Positions 1 to 9,845 are shown, numbered from the stretch's first letter. The stretch: DNA of 55,066 nt from an uncultured Lachnospiraceae bacterium (GCA_900314085.1 OMTX01000174.1:1-55066), one strand, 5' to 3'. Made by a program: numbers and translations. The notes: generated by a model from the sequence alone, not told the origin.

Positions 1-347
1 CAGCATGGGGCGCTACGGCTGACCCGGATATGTTCCAGGTTTACTACAGCGATGTAGCAAACGGCGGAGCAAATCCCGGCGGTTCGGAGTACATGACCCA
101 GATTGCCGATCCTGAACTGGATACCATCATCATGGATGCCCGGTCTCATACCGACCAGTCCTACCGGAAGGCCAAGTACAAGGCAGCCCTGGATATCATC
201 AAGGATTGGGCCGTTGAGATCCCGATCTATCAGCGGAAGGAATGCACGATTTACTCGACAGAGCGTGTCAATGTCGATACTCTGACACCGGATGTTACAT
301 CCTTCTACGGATGGTCTTCTGAGATCGAAAACATCGAAATGAACTAA
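1..347 (+). CDS. oppA: Oligopeptide ABC transporter substrate-binding protein, C-terminal fragment
   Basis: The reading frame is open from the left edge (in frame from base 3), so only about the last 114 residues are present. They resemble the C-terminal lobe of SBP family 5 (OppA/DppA) proteins: a stretch rich in Asp, Asn and Gly, then a helical segment with an EIPIYQRKECTIYS-like strand, ending in a Trp/Glu tail. As an exported lipoprotein it would capture peptides for the permease encoded next. The assignment leans on oppBCDF following on the same strand. A terminator-like hairpin lies directly after the stop, which usually lets the binding protein be made in excess over the membrane parts. 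Confidence 0.85.
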   Translation, partial: AWGATADPDMFQVYYSDVANGGANPGGSEYMTQIADPELDTIIMDARSHTDQSYRKAKYKAALDIIKDWAVEIPIYQRKECTIYSTERVNVDTLTPDVTSFYGWSSEIENIEMN

Positions 348-419
348 TGAACGGCAGCCTGACACGATACAGGCGTTACCGGAAATTTCATAAGGCAGTC
401 TGACTGCAGAAACACACAA

Positions 420-466
420 GGGAATGCGGGGTTTGCTTTTTGAAGCGCCGCATTCCTTTTTTTCTT
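420..466 (+). terminator. Rho-independent terminator between oppA and oppB
   Basis: GGAATGCGG (421-429) pairs with CCGCATTCC (448-456), followed by a run of seven T and more T-rich sequence. Its position after oppA and before oppB suggests partial termination that sets the ratio of binding protein to permease. The rest of 348-577 holds no gene; an in-frame extension of oppB starting at 440 lacks a ribosome-binding site and runs through the hairpin. Confidence 0.8.
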
Positions 467-577
467 CCTTTTTGCAGGAAGAAGTGGTATAAATATAACG
501 TTGCGCAACAGTGTCAACGTCATGCGGACACATGTCCTTATGAGGCGGAACAAGCCTGTATTCGGAGGAACTTTTAC

Positions 578-1564
578 ATGCGAAAATACGTACTCAAGAG
601 AATTCTGATTTCCATAGTGATTCTCTTCTTTGTGGCTTTCATCATCTATCTGCTGATGCGCTGCCTGCCGACGTCCTACGTCGAGAACCTGGCCCGGCAG
701 AAGTCCCAGCAGCCCGGGAGCAAGTCCTATGAGGAGTGGATGGCCCAGCTGTCCGCCTCCTACGGCATGGACAAGGGCATTGTCGCCGGCTTCTTCAGCT
801 GGGTCGGAAACGCCCTGCGGGGCAAGTTCGGGGATTCCTGGTACTATACGGTCCCCGTTACACAGAAATTCCATGAGACCATCTGGGTTTCTGTCTACAT
901 GGGCGCTGTAGCCATGTTCTTCGAGCTCATCATTGCCATTCCCCTCGGGGTCATTGCGGCCACCCACCAGTATCATGCGCCGGACTATGTGATTTCCATC
1001 GTGGCCATCGCCGGAATTTCGCTCCCGACCTTCTTCTTCGCCTCCCTCCTGAAGCTGGTCTTCTGTGTGAAACTCGGCTGGTTCGACCTCTACGGACTCA
1101 CGGGTCGTACCTACAATCAGATGACTTCTTTCCAGCAGGTCATGGACAAGGGCTACCACCTCTTCCTGCCCATACTGGTTCTGATCGTTCTCAGTATCGG
1201 TTCCCTGATGCGCTACACTCGGACGAACCTTCTCGAGGTCCTCGGACAGGACTACATCCGGACGGCTCGGGCCAAGGGTCTCCCCGAGAAAAAGGTCATC
1301 TATCACCACGCCTTCCGCAACACCCTGATTCCCCTGGTCACCATCATCGGCGGCTCCCTGCCGGGTCTTTTCTCCGGCGCCCTGATTACGGAGACCCTCT
1401 TCGGAATCAACGGAATCGGCTTCACGTCTTATAATGCCATGGTCAACGGGGATATTCCCTTCTCCATGTTCTACCTCGTATTCATGGCTGTGCTCACGCT
1501 TGCGGGCAATCTGATTTCGGATATCCTGTACGCGGTTGTTGACCCCCGTATCCGGGTATCGTAA
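578..1564 (+). CDS. oppB: Oligopeptide ABC transporter permease OppB
   Basis: A 328-residue integral membrane protein of the binding-protein-dependent transport family; it forms half of the translocation pore for peptides. It opens with MRKYVLKRILISI and a first membrane helix, then the extracytoplasmic loop typical of OppB/DppB, then five more helices. The cytoplasmic EAA loop is clear (DYIRTARAKGLPEKKVIYHHA) and is the docking site for the ATPases. The ATG at 578 is chosen because GGAGG at 564-568 sits at correct spacing and the protein then starts as family members do; an upstream in-frame start at 440 would add 46 residues without support. oppC follows after 14 bp. Confidence 0.95.
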   Translation: MRKYVLKRILISIVILFFVAFIIYLLMRCLPTSYVENLARQKSQQPGSKSYEEWMAQLSASYGMDKGIVAGFFSWVGNALRGKFGDSWYYTVPVTQKFHETIWVSVYMGAVAMFFELIIAIPLGVIAATHQYHAPDYVISIVAIAGISLPTFFFASLLKLVFCVKLGWFDLYGLTGRTYNQMTSFQQVMDKGYHLFLPILVLIVLSIGSLMRYTRTNLLEVLGQDYIRTARAKGLPEKKVIYHHAFRNTLIPLVTIIGGSLPGLFSGALITETLFGINGIGFTSYNAMVNGDIPFSMFYLVFMAVLTLAGNLISDILYAVVDPRIRVS

Positions 1565-1578
1565 AGGAGTCCGTAGCA

Positions 1579-3252
1579 ATGTCGCAAAGTGAAAACAACG
1601 AAAACAAAGATATTATTCTGGAAGAAAGCCCGGAAGCAGAGGACGCTATAGAGCGCAATACCGAGTATTCCATCGGCGATGACCGCCGGGTCAAGTCCCT
1701 GACCCCCGGCGCCCTGGTCCGCCGACGCTTCTTCCGCAACAAGGTCGCCGTCATCGGCCTCTGGATCCTCATATTCATGTTCGTCTTTTCCTTCATCGGA
1801 GGGCTGATTTCTCCCTACAAGCAGGACCAGATGTTCTACCGGCAGGAGAAGGTCTCGAAGGATTTCGCCTATGCGAAAAAGAGCGACGATTACCAGTTCA
1901 TGTCCCGGGATTCGAAGGTCTTCACTTCGGCCCAGCAGGCGGATATGATCGTGGCCATTTTTGACAGCACTCCGACCTTCGATTCCATGGGCAGCACCTA
2001 TTCCCTCAAGCAGGAGGGGACCGATTTCTACGGGGCCTATTCCGGAAATGACCTGGTCTGCATCGCTTTCAAGTCCGGGCTCACGGACCTGGAAGGCAAG
2101 GCCACGTTTGACTTCGATACGACGGTCGCCGCTCTCAGGGCCTACACGAACGGGGAGACCTCCTTTGATGTTGGCGGCACCCACTATACCATCGCAGACG
2201 ATATGGTCGCTGTCAGCGGCCAGGACGTCGGAACGATTTCCTCCTTCATCCTGCGCCCGGCGGAGAACGGGGTCACCATCACGGCCGACCTCCGGAACCA
2301 GATTCTGCAGGCCATTGAGGATAATGCAGAGACCGTCACCGTGGATGCGGCCACAGCTGCAGCTCAGGACGCTGCAGATGAAGCGGCGGAAACGGAAACC
2401 GCCACGGACGGGGCAGTGGATGCCGAAGCGCCTGAGCAGGCAGCGGATTCCAAGACCGTATACACGATTTCCTATGAACCCTCCAAGCAGACCTGGACGA
2501 TCCAGCAGGAGAAGGAGACGACCCGGTACGATACCTATTCGTCGCCTTCCCTGAAGCACCCCCTGGGTACGGATGTCAACGGCATGGATATGATGACCCG
2601 TCTCATGTACGGCGGCCGGGTCTCCCTCCTGATCGGCTTCATCGTCGAGTTCATCGCCGGTGCCATCGGCATCACCCTGGGCGGTATCTCCGGCTACTTC
2701 GGCGGCTGGGTCGACAACCTCATCATGCGTATCGTTGATATCTTCTACTGCATTCCTTCGATGCCCCTGATCATTATTCTGGGTGCGGTCATGGATGCCC
2801 TTCGGGTATCCCCGACCATGCGAATGGTCTACCTGATGATGATTCTCGGCTTCCTGGGCTGGCCCGGCATGGCCCGTCTGGTCCGCGGCCAGGTCCTTCT
2901 CTTCCGGGAGCAGGAGTTCATGATTGCCACGGAGGCCACCGGTCTTTCGGCCCGCAGAAGAATCTTCAAGCACCTGGTGCCGAACGTCATCCCCCAGCTC
3001 ATCGTCTCCATGACCATGGGCCTTGGCGATACAATCATTACGGAAGCCACCCTTTCCTTCCTGGGTCTGGGCGTCAAGTTCCCCTTCGCTTCCTGGGGAA
3101 ATATCATCAGCGACGTAAACAATACCTACGTACTGACGAACTACTGGTTCATCTGGATCCCTGCCGGCGTTCTGCTGCTGCTCACGGTTCTGGCCTTCAA
3201 CCTCGTCGGTGACGGCCTCCGGGATGCCTTCGATCCCAGAATGAAGCGCTGA
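1579..3252 (+). CDS. oppC: Oligopeptide ABC transporter permease OppC with a large extracytoplasmic insert
   Basis: A 557-residue permease, partner of OppB. The N-terminal cytoplasmic tail, first helix (about residues 55-77) and C-terminal core from the HPLGTDVNGMDMMTRLMYGG motif onward (about 330-557) match ordinary OppC, including an EAA loop (EFMIATEATGLSARRRIF). Known OppC proteins are near 300-345 residues. The extra length lies almost wholly between helix 1 and helix 2, where about 250 residues precede the HPLGTD motif; that loop should face outside. It contains soluble-looking strands and an Ala/Glu/Thr/Asp-rich stretch at about 250-290. The start at 1579 has AAAGGAG at 1563-1569. No frameshift is visible, so the insert looks genuine. 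Confidence 0.9.
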   Translation: MSQSENNENKDIILEESPEAEDAIERNTEYSIGDDRRVKSLTPGALVRRRFFRNKVAVIGLWILIFMFVFSFIGGLISPYKQDQMFYRQEKVSKDFAYAKKSDDYQFMSRDSKVFTSAQQADMIVAIFDSTPTFDSMGSTYSLKQEGTDFYGAYSGNDLVCIAFKSGLTDLEGKATFDFDTTVAALRAYTNGETSFDVGGTHYTIADDMVAVSGQDVGTISSFILRPAENGVTITADLRNQILQAIEDNAETVTVDAATAAAQDAADEAAETETATDGAVDAEAPEQAADSKTVYTISYEPSKQTWTIQQEKETTRYDTYSSPSLKHPLGTDVNGMDMMTRLMYGGRVSLLIGFIVEFIAGAIGITLGGISGYFGGWVDNLIMRIVDIFYCIPSMPLIIILGAVMDALRVSPTMRMVYLMMILGFLGWPGMARLVRGQVLLFREQEFMIATEATGLSARRRIFKHLVPNVIPQLIVSMTMGLGDTIITEATLSFLGLGVKFPFASWGNIISDVNNTYVLTNYWFIWIPAGVLLLLTVLAFNLVGDGLRDAFDPRMKR

Positions 3253-3272
3253 TTGGGGAGGACGAATAGCAA

Positions 3273-4445
3273 ATGGCAAAGAAAAAAGAAGAAGGCTACC
3301 TGACCCGGCAGGAGGTCCGCCAGATTTCCCGCTACAACAAGAAGGTAACCGATGAATTAGAGAAAAAGCACAAGAGGAAGAACGTTCCAGAGTCCGAATA
3401 CATGACCACCATGCGGGACCCGGCGAACGAGGTGGAGTTCGACAACGTCCACACCTACTTCTTCACGGATGCCGGAACGGTCAAGTCCGTAAACGGCGTC
3501 TCCTTCGATATTCCCAAGGGCAAGACCGTCGGCGTCGTCGGCGAGTCCGGCTGCGGCAAGTCCGTGACCAGTCTCTCCCTCATGCGCCTTGTGCAGCGGC
3601 CCCAGGGGCAGACCGTCGAAGGGGCCATCCGCCTCAATATCGGGGATGGCAAGGCCATCGACGTGACCCAGGCCCCCGATGAGGTCATGGAAAAAATCCG
3701 GGGCAACAAGGTCTCCATGATTTTCCAGGAGCCCATGACGGCTTTAAACCCCATCTTCCGGATCGGGGACCAGGTCGATGAAGTCATCGAGCTCCACGAC
3801 GGGGCAGGAAAGTCGAAAGAGGATATCAAGCGGCGGACCATCGAGCTTCTGAATATGGTCGGCATCGCAAACTCCGAGGGCGTCTACAGTATGTACCCCC
3901 ACGAGCTCTCCGGCGGTATGCGCCAGCGTGTCATGATTGCCATGGCCCTGGCCTGCAACCCCCAGATGATCATCGCCGATGAGCCCACGACGGCCCTGGA
4001 CGTGACGATTCAGGCCCAGATTCTGGACCTTCTTCGGAACCTCAAGGACAAGATCAACGCCTCCATCATGTTCATCACCCACGACCTCGGGGTCATCGCC
4101 GAGATGGCGGACTACGTCGTAGTAATGTACGCAGGACGTGTCATTGAAAAAGGCACGGCGGAGGACATCTTCCACCATCCGGCCCATCCCTATACCATCG
4201 GCCTCATGGCTTCGAAGCCCGTCGTCGGGAAGAAGGTGGACAAGCTCTACTCCATCCCCGGCAAGGTCCCGAACCCCATCAACATGCCGGATTACTGCTA
4301 CTTCAAGGACCGGTGTGATAAGACCATCTCTGCCTGCGACGGCAAGTACCCCTGCATGGTGCAGCTTAGTGATACCCATTTCGTCTCCTGCTACCGATTC
4401 TACGATCAGGGAACGGTTCTTAACGATCAGAAAGGAGACGAGTGA
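3273..4445 (+). CDS. oppD: Oligopeptide ABC transporter ATP-binding protein OppD
   Basis: A 390-residue cytoplasmic ATPase that powers peptide import with OppF. It shows Walker A GESGCGKS, signature LSGGMRQR, Walker B MIIADEPT and the switch histidine in FITHDLG. The C-terminal oligopeptide-transporter extension carries a Cys cluster (CYFKDRC, ISAC, KYPC, SC), as in related Opp/Dpp ATPases. About 50 charged residues precede the usual ABC start, longer than most homologues. The ATG at 3273 follows GGGGAGG at good distance. The stop TGA shares one base with the oppF start, so translation is probably coupled. Confidence 0.95.
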   Translation: MAKKKEEGYLTRQEVRQISRYNKKVTDELEKKHKRKNVPESEYMTTMRDPANEVEFDNVHTYFFTDAGTVKSVNGVSFDIPKGKTVGVVGESGCGKSVTSLSLMRLVQRPQGQTVEGAIRLNIGDGKAIDVTQAPDEVMEKIRGNKVSMIFQEPMTALNPIFRIGDQVDEVIELHDGAGKSKEDIKRRTIELLNMVGIANSEGVYSMYPHELSGGMRQRVMIAMALACNPQMIIADEPTTALDVTIQAQILDLLRNLKDKINASIMFITHDLGVIAEMADYVVVMYAGRVIEKGTAEDIFHHPAHPYTIGLMASKPVVGKKVDKLYSIPGKVPNPINMPDYCYFKDRCDKTISACDGKYPCMVQLSDTHFVSCYRFYDQGTVLNDQKGDE

Positions 4446-5518
4446 TGGCAGACGGCGTGAATTATTCTAATGACATCCTCGAGGTCCGGAATCTGAAGAA
4501 ATACTATCCCATCATGGGCGGCGTATTTTCCCGGCCTGTAGGCTGGGTCAAGGCCGTGGACGGCATTTCCTTCTCCATTCCCCGGGGAACGACAATGGGC
4601 CTCGTCGGCGAGTCCGGCTGCGGCAAGTCCACGACGGGCCGCACCATTCTTCGGCTGGAAGGCTCCAAAACGGCCGGGGACGTCATCTTCAACGGCAAAG
4701 AGGTCTATGACCTTACCAAGAAAGAACTGAACGAGCAGCGGACCCATATGCAGATCATCTTCCAGGACCCGTTTGCTTCCCTTCAGCCCCGTATGCCCGT
4801 CGGCGAAATCATCGGCGAGGCGGTCCGGGAGCACCATATCGTTCCGGAAAATGAATACGAGGACTATATCGAGCACATCATGGACGAGTGCGGGCTCCAG
4901 TCCTTTCAGAAGGACCGGTACCCCCACGAGTTCTCCGGCGGCCAGCGGCAGAGAATCTGCATCGCCCGGGCCCTGGCGCTAAAGCCCGAGTTCATCGTCT
5001 GCGATGAGCCCGTATCGGCCCTGGACGTTTCGATTCAGGCTCAGATCATCAACCTCCTGAAGGACCTGCAGGAAAAGCACGGACTGACCTACCTCTTCAT
5101 TTCCCACGACCTCTCCGTCGTAGAGCACATCTCCGACACGGTCGGCGTTATGTACTTAGGGAACCTTGTCGAGTTCGGCAAGACGGACGACATCTTTGAC
5201 AATCCCCTGCATCCCTATACCCAGGCCCTGCTTTCCGCAGTCCCCGTGCCGGATCCGGACGCGAAGATGAACCGTATTGTCCTCCAGGGCTCCATTCCTT
5301 CGCCTGCCAATCCGCCCAAAGGATGTAAGTTCCACACCCGCTGCGCGAAGTGCATGGAGTGCTGCAAAACGCAGGCTCCCGATGTCCGTGAAATCACGCC
5401 CGGCCACAAGGTTGCCTGCCACCTCTACGACGACAAGGGAACGCTGGTGGAGAAGGCAGCTGCGGAAGAGACGAAGAGTCCCTACACAAAGGAAGAGCCG
5501 AAGAAGGCTGAAAAATAA
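4445..5518 (+). CDS. oppF: Oligopeptide ABC transporter ATP-binding protein OppF
   Basis: A 357-residue ATPase, second engine of the Opp complex. Walker A GESGCGKS, signature FSGGQRQR, Walker [13 protein letters not shown] and a switch His in FISHDLS are intact. A Cys-rich C-terminus ([15 protein letters not shown]) follows the nucleotide-binding domain. The ATG at 4445 overlaps the oppD stop by one base and lies 7 nt after AGGAG; a GTG at 4442 is possible but too close to that site. The last residues are Lys/Glu/Ala rich. Confidence 0.95.
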   Translation: MADGVNYSNDILEVRNLKKYYPIMGGVFSRPVGWVKAVDGISFSIPRGTTMGLVGESGCGKSTTGRTILRLEGSKTAGDVIFNGKEVYDLTKKELNEQRTHMQIIFQDPFASLQPRMPVGEIIGEAVREHHIVPENEYEDYIEHIMDECGLQSFQKDRYPHEFSGGQRQRICIARALALKPEFIVCDEPVSALDVSIQAQIINLLKDLQEKHGLTYLFISHDLSVVEHISDTVGVMYLGNLVEFGKTDDIFDNPLHPYTQALLSAVPVPDPDAKMNRIVLQGSIPSPANPPKGCKFHTRCAKCMECCKTQAPDVREITPGHKVACHLYDDKGTLVEKAAAEETKSPYTKEEPKKAEK

Positions 5519-5598
5519 GCCAGACCGGCTTCCCGGGAAAGAGTTATATGTGACAGTTGTTTGTCGACAAAGGCGGACAGAGAGGGCAGGGATCCTTT

Positions 5599-5925
5599 AT
5601 GCCTGAAGAATATACGGAAAATAAACGCTCGGAAGAGGACATGGAGCGGGACTTCGTGGTCGCGGATATGTCCGGCGTTGAACGCCCCGGCCTCTTCAAG
5701 ACCCACAAGATGGGGACGTGGAAGAAGGGCGAGCCTGGGGCGAGCCCTGCGGATATGACCTGCGACGCCGGCACGGCCGCGAGCGAACGCGAGCCCATTG
5801 TCCTCACGAAGGAGGAGCGCAAGTGGTACATCCTCGGCGCCGTGAAGGCGGCTGTCCTTGTCGGCGCTGTTTTTGTCGGCGGCCTGACCCTGGTCGTCCT
5901 GCTCATGTATCTTTTCATGCCCTGA
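5599..5925 (+). CDS. Small membrane protein of unknown function at the end of the opp operon
   Basis: A 108-residue protein not assigned to a family. Residues 1-70 are charged and hydrophilic (Asp/Glu/Lys, many Gly and Ala). A single hydrophobic helix at about 80-106 (GAVKAAVLVGAVFVGGLTLV) ends the protein, so it is probably tail-anchored with the N-terminus in the cytoplasm. The ATG at 5599 is preferred because GGGCAGGGA lies just upstream; a TTG at 5557 would add 14 residues. It lies 80 bp after oppF on the same strand, so it is probably cotranscribed. A role in the transporter is only a guess from position. Confidence 0.6.
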   Translation: MPEEYTENKRSEEDMERDFVVADMSGVERPGLFKTHKMGTWKKGEPGASPADMTCDAGTAASEREPIVLTKEERKWYILGAVKAAVLVGAVFVGGLTLVVLLMYLFMP

Positions 5926-6055
5926 GAATATAGTAAACGTCAAAAGAATTTGCCGTTTACTATAAATGATGCACACGGACGCGTTAGGAAATCTGCCGCT
6001 TCGCGGCACGCGTCCGGCGCGGTTACGGAAACGACTAAAGTCGTTTCCGATAAAA
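5926..6055. repeat. Three successive palindromes after the opp operon
   Basis: Directly after the stop, TATAGTAAACG (5929-5939) pairs with CGTTTACTATA (5954-5964). Next, CGGACGCGT and ACGCGTCCG flank a small GCCGC/GCGGC hairpin (about 5976-6016). Third, a near-perfect palindrome runs 6026-6049 with arms CGGAAACGACT and AGTCGTTTCCG around two bases. None has a T-run, so they are not simple terminators. Possible roles are RNA 3'-end stabilisation or protein binding. Confidence 0.6.
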
Positions 6056-6072
6056 TTTTACGATGGTTACCT

Positions 6073-6102
6073 GGAGCCGAGCTAAAGCGCGGCTCCTTTT
6101 TT
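6073..6102 (+). terminator. Rho-independent terminator ending the opp transcript
   Basis: GGAGCCG (6073-6079) and CGGCTCC (6090-6096) form a stem followed by TTTTTT. It follows the three palindromes and separates the opp operon from the next promoter. Bases 6103-6250 are AT-rich and show no gene. Confidence 0.8.
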
Positions 6103-6251
6103 CGTGCCTCGTTGCCCGAATTGCACGCACAATAGCCTTGAAAACGCTTCCACAATACGAGGTAAATCCGGGTATTTGCAAAATAATATGTACAAATACA
6201 ACAAAATAAGGAATAAGTTTCCTGTATTTCTATGTATTTTCAGAAAACGGG

Positions 6252-6280
6252 TTGACAAATGACATTTTGACGGCTATTAT
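6252..6280 (+). promoter_or_regulatory. Consensus sigma-A promoter for the RNA candidate upstream of secA
   Basis: TTGACA at 6252-6257, a 17-base spacer and TATTAT at 6275-6280. This is the best housekeeping promoter match seen in the intergenic part of the window. Transcription would begin near 6287, in a region with no credible ORF. Confidence 0.75.
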
Positions 6281-6286
6281 TAGAGC

Positions 6287-6972
6287 CAGTTAAAGGAAAT
6301 AGAAAACAGTTTCCTTTGAAAGAAACCAGATGATGAGCCTTCCGAAAAAGCAGGTCGAAGGAGCCGGATCTTCCAGAGTGAACAGTCTTCGGTGGTTTGA
6401 AAGGACATTGAAATCCGAAGCGGGGTTCAGAAAGACAGGCGGAACGACTTGCACTAGCGGACATAGAAAGGACTGGTGGCTCCGAAGTACAGTTGACGAT
6501 TTACCTCATCCGCTCCGGCCGGGGAATGCCGGAAAGCTATCTGCAGAATGCTTATGATGCATTCTCATCAGACAAAGGCTGTTTGAGCCGTGAAGGAAAA
6601 CATTTGGGAAGTGGATAGAAGGCAGAGCAGATAGAGCAGCACAAGTTCAAGTCAGAAGCATCCGTCAATTTTTTTTCAGTACGAAAGGCTATTTAAAAAC
6701 GCAACCCTTTCGGATAGATTTGTCAGAGATGCAGACGGATGCGAACTTTCGACAGTGAGTTTTTCAGAAGCAGCGAGGTACGGTCCGATGGGACAGTGAC
6801 AACCATAGTTTCACCGCAGGCGGAGATCCTGCTTTAGCGTAACCAGAAATCAGAGAACGGAGGTACAGTCCGTTGGAACTTACAACTGAATCAGAGAATC
6901 ATTCTCAGGCGGGGCATTGCCTGTGAGTCGGACCTCTTTCCCGATTCGCGATGTCCCGCCTGAGATATTTTT
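6287..6972 (+). ncRNA. Candidate large structured non-coding RNA, about 680 nt, class not identified
   Basis: The segment has a strong promoter at its 5' end and an intrinsic terminator at its 3' end, with no ORF that has a ribosome-binding site. Many local inverted repeats are visible: AAAGGAAA/TTTCCTTT (about 6292-6317); CCTTT..AAACCA (from 6313) with TGGTTT.AAAGG (to about 6410); AGAATGC/GCATTCT (about 6544-6564); CGAAAGG/CCTTTCG (about 6680-6713); AACGGA/TCCGTT (about 6855-6875); GAGAAT/ATTCTC; and the closing stem at 6904-6964. Signature sequences I would expect for RNase P RNA, tmRNA and SRP RNA were looked for and not found. Size and layout recall the large ornate RNAs (ROOL, GOLLD and OLE classes), but I cannot assign it to any. 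A very long secA leader is the alternative; the terminator and a separate secA promoter argue against that. Confidence 0.6.
6904..6972 (+). terminator. Terminator closing the RNA candidate
   Basis: CTCAGGCGGG (starting 6904-6906) pairs perfectly with CCCGCCTGAG (6955-6964), enclosing about 40 bases that may form an inner arm, and is followed by TATTTTTAT. It ends the transcript before the secA promoter. Confidence 0.7.
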
Positions 6973-7000
6973 ATGCCCAAACAGTTTATAGAAAATTTCA

Positions 7001-7029
7001 TTGTTAGCCATTGCAATTCGTGTTAAAAT
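7001..7029 (+). promoter_or_regulatory. Probable secA promoter
   Basis: TTGTTA (7001-7006), 17 bases, TAAAAT (7024-7029). A leader of about 120 nt follows, including a GC-rich hairpin-forming stretch (GCAGGGC..GCCCTGC, about 7092-7125), before the secA ribosome-binding site AAGGAGAG. Confidence 0.55.
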
Positions 7030-7155
7030 ATCCTTCGTATGCGCAAATGTGAGCGACCATATTATTATAGGGCCGCCAAAAGTGATTATTGCAGGGCTTT
7101 GCTGTTTTGCAGCTTCCGCCCTGCCCTTCATTAGTCATAAGGAGAGATTTTTTTC

Positions 7156-9768
7156 ATGAGTTTGATGACAAAGCTGTTCGGGACGCACAGTGAGCACGAA
7201 CTGAAGCGGATCAAGCCGATCGTTGACAAGATTGAGTCGCTTCGCCCCGACATGCAGAAGCTTTCGGATGAAGAGCTGCGGGCGAAGACGCCTGCTTTCA
7301 AGGAGCGCCTCGCAAACGGCGAGACTCTCGACGACATCCTGCCCGAGGCCTTTGCGGCTGTCCGCGAGGCGGCGAAGCGGGCCATCGGCATGGAGCCCTT
7401 CCGCGTTCAGCTCATCGGCGGCATCATCCTGCACCAGGGCCGTATCGCCGAGATGAAGACCGGCGAAGGAAAGACGCTCGTTTCCACCCTGCCTGCCTAC
7501 CTGAATGCCCTCGAGGGCAAGGGCGTGCAGATCGTCACCGTAAACGACTACCTGGCAAAGCGTGACTCCGAGTGGATGGGAAAGGTCCACGAATTCATGG
7601 GGCTCACTGTCGGCGTCGTCTTAAATGACATGTCGAAGGAAGAGCGGAAGGCCGCCTACAACTGCGATATTACTTATATTACGAACAATGAACTCGGCTT
7701 CGACTACCTCCGCGACAACATGGCGGTCTACGAGAAGGATCTCGTCCAGCGCGACCTCCACTACTGCATCATCGACGAGGTCGACTCCGTCCTCATCGAC
7801 GAGGCGCGGACGCCCCTCATCATTTCCGGCCAGTCCGGCAAGTCGACGAAGCTCTACGAGATGTGCGACGTCCTGGCCCGCCAGCTGCACCGCGGCGACG
7901 ACCTGCCCGAGTACTCCCGCGTTGACGCCATCATGGGCATCGAGCAGGAGGAGAACGGCGACTTCATCGTTGACGAAAAGGAAAAGACTGTCAACCTGAC
8001 ACAGGAAGGCGTGAAGAAGGTCGAGGAGTTTTTCCATATCAAAAATCTGGCCGACCCAGAGAATCTTGAAATCCAGCACAATGTCATCCTGGCCCTCCGC
8101 GCCCACAACCTCATGCACCGTGACCAGGACTACGTCGTAAAGGACGACCAGGTCCTCATCGTCGACGACTTCACGGGCCGCATCCTGCCCGGGCGCCGCT
8201 ATTCCGACGGCCTCCACCAGGCCATTGAGGCAAAGGAGCACGTTCAGGTCAAGCGTGAGTCCATGACGCTCGCGACCATTACCTTCCAGAACTTCTTCAA
8301 CAAATACGAGAAGAAGGCCGGCATGACCGGTACCGCCCTCACGGAAGAGCAGGAATTCCGGGACATCTACGGCATGGACGTCGTCGAGATCCCGACGAAC
8401 AAGCCCGTCATCCGAAAGGACTTGGACGACGCGGTTTACAAGACGAAGGCGGAGAAGTACAAGGCCGTTGTCGAGGAAGTGAAGAAGTCCCACGAGAAGG
8501 GGCAGCCTGTTCTTGTCGGCACCATTACGATTGAAGTTTCAGAGCTCCTCGACCGGATGCTGAACAAAGAGGGTATTGAGCACAGCGTTCTCAACGCCAA
8601 GTTCCATGAGAAGGAAGCGGCCATCGTCGCAGAGGCCGGAAAGCACGGCGCCGTCACGATCGCGACAAATATGGCCGGCCGTGGTACCGATATCAAGCTT
8701 GACGATGAAGCATTGGCAGCCGGCGGCCTCCGCATCATCGGTACGGAGCGGCACGAGTCCCGCCGTATCGACAACCAGCTCCGCGGCCGTGCCGGCCGGC
8801 AGGGTGATCCCGGCGAGTCCCAGTTCTACATCTCCCTCGAAGACGACCTCATGCGTCTCTTCGGCTCCGAGCGGCTTATGAGTGTCTTCGAAGCCCTCGG
8901 TGTTCCGGAGGGCGAGCAGATTCATCACAAGATGCTTTCAAACGCCATCGAGCGCGCCCAGCAGAAGATCGAGGAGAACAACTTCGGCATCCGGAAGAAC
9001 CTCATGGAATACGACGAGGTCATGAACGAGCAGCGTGAGCTCGTCTATGCCCAGCGGAAGCGGGTTCTCCACGGCGAGAACATGCGCGATCAGATCATGT
9101 CCATGATCGACGTCAAGGTTTCGAATTCCGTCGACGTCGCTATGATGAATGCAGAGGCCGGACAGAAGTGGGATCTGAAGGAACTGAATCAGTCCCTGCG
9201 GTCTGTCATTCCCCTGCCTCCGATCACGGCTGAGTCCATTGCCGACTGCAAGGACGGGGATGAACTGAAGGCGAAGCTCTTAAAGGATGCTGAAGATCTC
9301 TATGCCGAGCGTGAAGCCCAGGCACCGGAGCCCGAGATGTTCCGCGAGATCGAACGCGTCATCCTTCTCCGCTGCATCGACCGCCACTGGATGCAGGAAA
9401 TCGACGACATGGACCAGCTGAAGCAGGGCATCGGCCTGCAGGCCTATGGCCAGCGGAACCCTGTTGACGAGTACAAGATCCAGTCCTACGACATGATGGA
9501 CGCCATGAACGACGCCATCACGACGGATGTCGTGAACCTCCTCTACCGTGTCCGCATCGAGCAGAAGGAAATCGACGAGGAAAAGAAGGCGGCAGAGCAG
9601 CAGGTTCAGGCCACGTCCACAAACAAGGAGGAAGGTCCTTCCCAGTCCGGCCCGAAGACGCGGACCCACAAGAAGATCTACCCCAACGATCCCTGCCCCT
9701 GTGGATCCGGCAAGAAGTACAAGAACTGCCACGGGCGGCCTGGCGCAGCGCCGCTGCCTGATATGTGA
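7156..9768 (+). CDS. secA: Preprotein translocase ATPase SecA
   Basis: An 870-residue motor ATPase that pushes unfolded proteins through the SecYEG channel. Walker A MKTGEGKT begins near residue 100 and the Walker B/DEAD-like motif [15 protein letters not shown] near 205. Helicase motifs of the second nucleotide-binding fold ([28 protein letters not shown]) are intact. The protein ends in the zinc-binding tail [14 protein letters not shown], used to bind SecB or phospholipid. The length is normal for Firmicutes. The ATG at 7156 follows AAGGAGAG. It has its own promoter and terminator, so it appears monocistronic. Many Clostridia have hpf/raiA upstream of secA; here the RNA candidate sits there. 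Confidence 0.98.
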   Translation: MSLMTKLFGTHSEHELKRIKPIVDKIESLRPDMQKLSDEELRAKTPAFKERLANGETLDDILPEAFAAVREAAKRAIGMEPFRVQLIGGIILHQGRIAEMKTGEGKTLVSTLPAYLNALEGKGVQIVTVNDYLAKRDSEWMGKVHEFMGLTVGVVLNDMSKEERKAAYNCDITYITNNELGFDYLRDNMAVYEKDLVQRDLHYCIIDEVDSVLIDEARTPLIISGQSGKSTKLYEMCDVLARQLHRGDDLPEYSRVDAIMGIEQEENGDFIVDEKEKTVNLTQEGVKKVEEFFHIKNLADPENLEIQHNVILALRAHNLMHRDQDYVVKDDQVLIVDDFTGRILPGRRYSDGLHQAIEAKEHVQVKRESMTLATITFQNFFNKYEKKAGMTGTALTEEQEFRDIYGMDVVEIPTNKPVIRKDLDDAVYKTKAEKYKAVVEEVKKSHEKGQPVLVGTITIEVSELLDRMLNKEGIEHSVLNAKFHEKEAAIVAEAGKHGAVTIATNMAGRGTDIKLDDEALAAGGLRIIGTERHESRRIDNQLRGRAGRQGDPGESQFYISLEDDLMRLFGSERLMSVFEALGVPEGEQIHHKMLSNAIERAQQKIEENNFGIRKNLMEYDEVMNEQRELVYAQRKRVLHGENMRDQIMSMIDVKVSNSVDVAMMNAEAGQKWDLKELNQSLRSVIPLPPITAESIADCKDGDELKAKLLKDAEDLYAEREAQAPEPEMFREIERVILLRCIDRHWMQEIDDMDQLKQGIGLQAYGQRNPVDEYKIQSYDMMDAMNDAITTDVVNLLYRVRIEQKEIDEEKKAAEQQVQATSTNKEEGPSQSGPKTRTHKKIYPNDPCPCGSGKKYKNCHGRPGAAPLPDM

Positions 9769-9845
9769 TCTCATATCCGGACAGCAGGGATTTGCGAAGA
9801 TTTTTTTGCCGACTGCACTTTCATATTATACATAGAAAAATATAC

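Noticed and set aside
344..3279. Very long minus-strand open frames opposite oppB and oppC
   Set aside because: Mirror frames of GC-rich codon bias; rich in His, Asp and Gly, without ribosome-binding sites or recognisable domains, and opposite strongly conserved genes.
6330..6557. 75-codon open frame inside the RNA candidate
   Set aside because: No ribosome-binding site before its ATG, unusual composition rich in Trp, Thr and Gly, and it overlaps several predicted stems.
5926..7155. tRNA, tmRNA, RNase P RNA or SRP RNA in the long gap
   Set aside because: The conserved signatures of these RNAs were looked for and not seen on the plus strand; the minus strand also gave nothing convincing.
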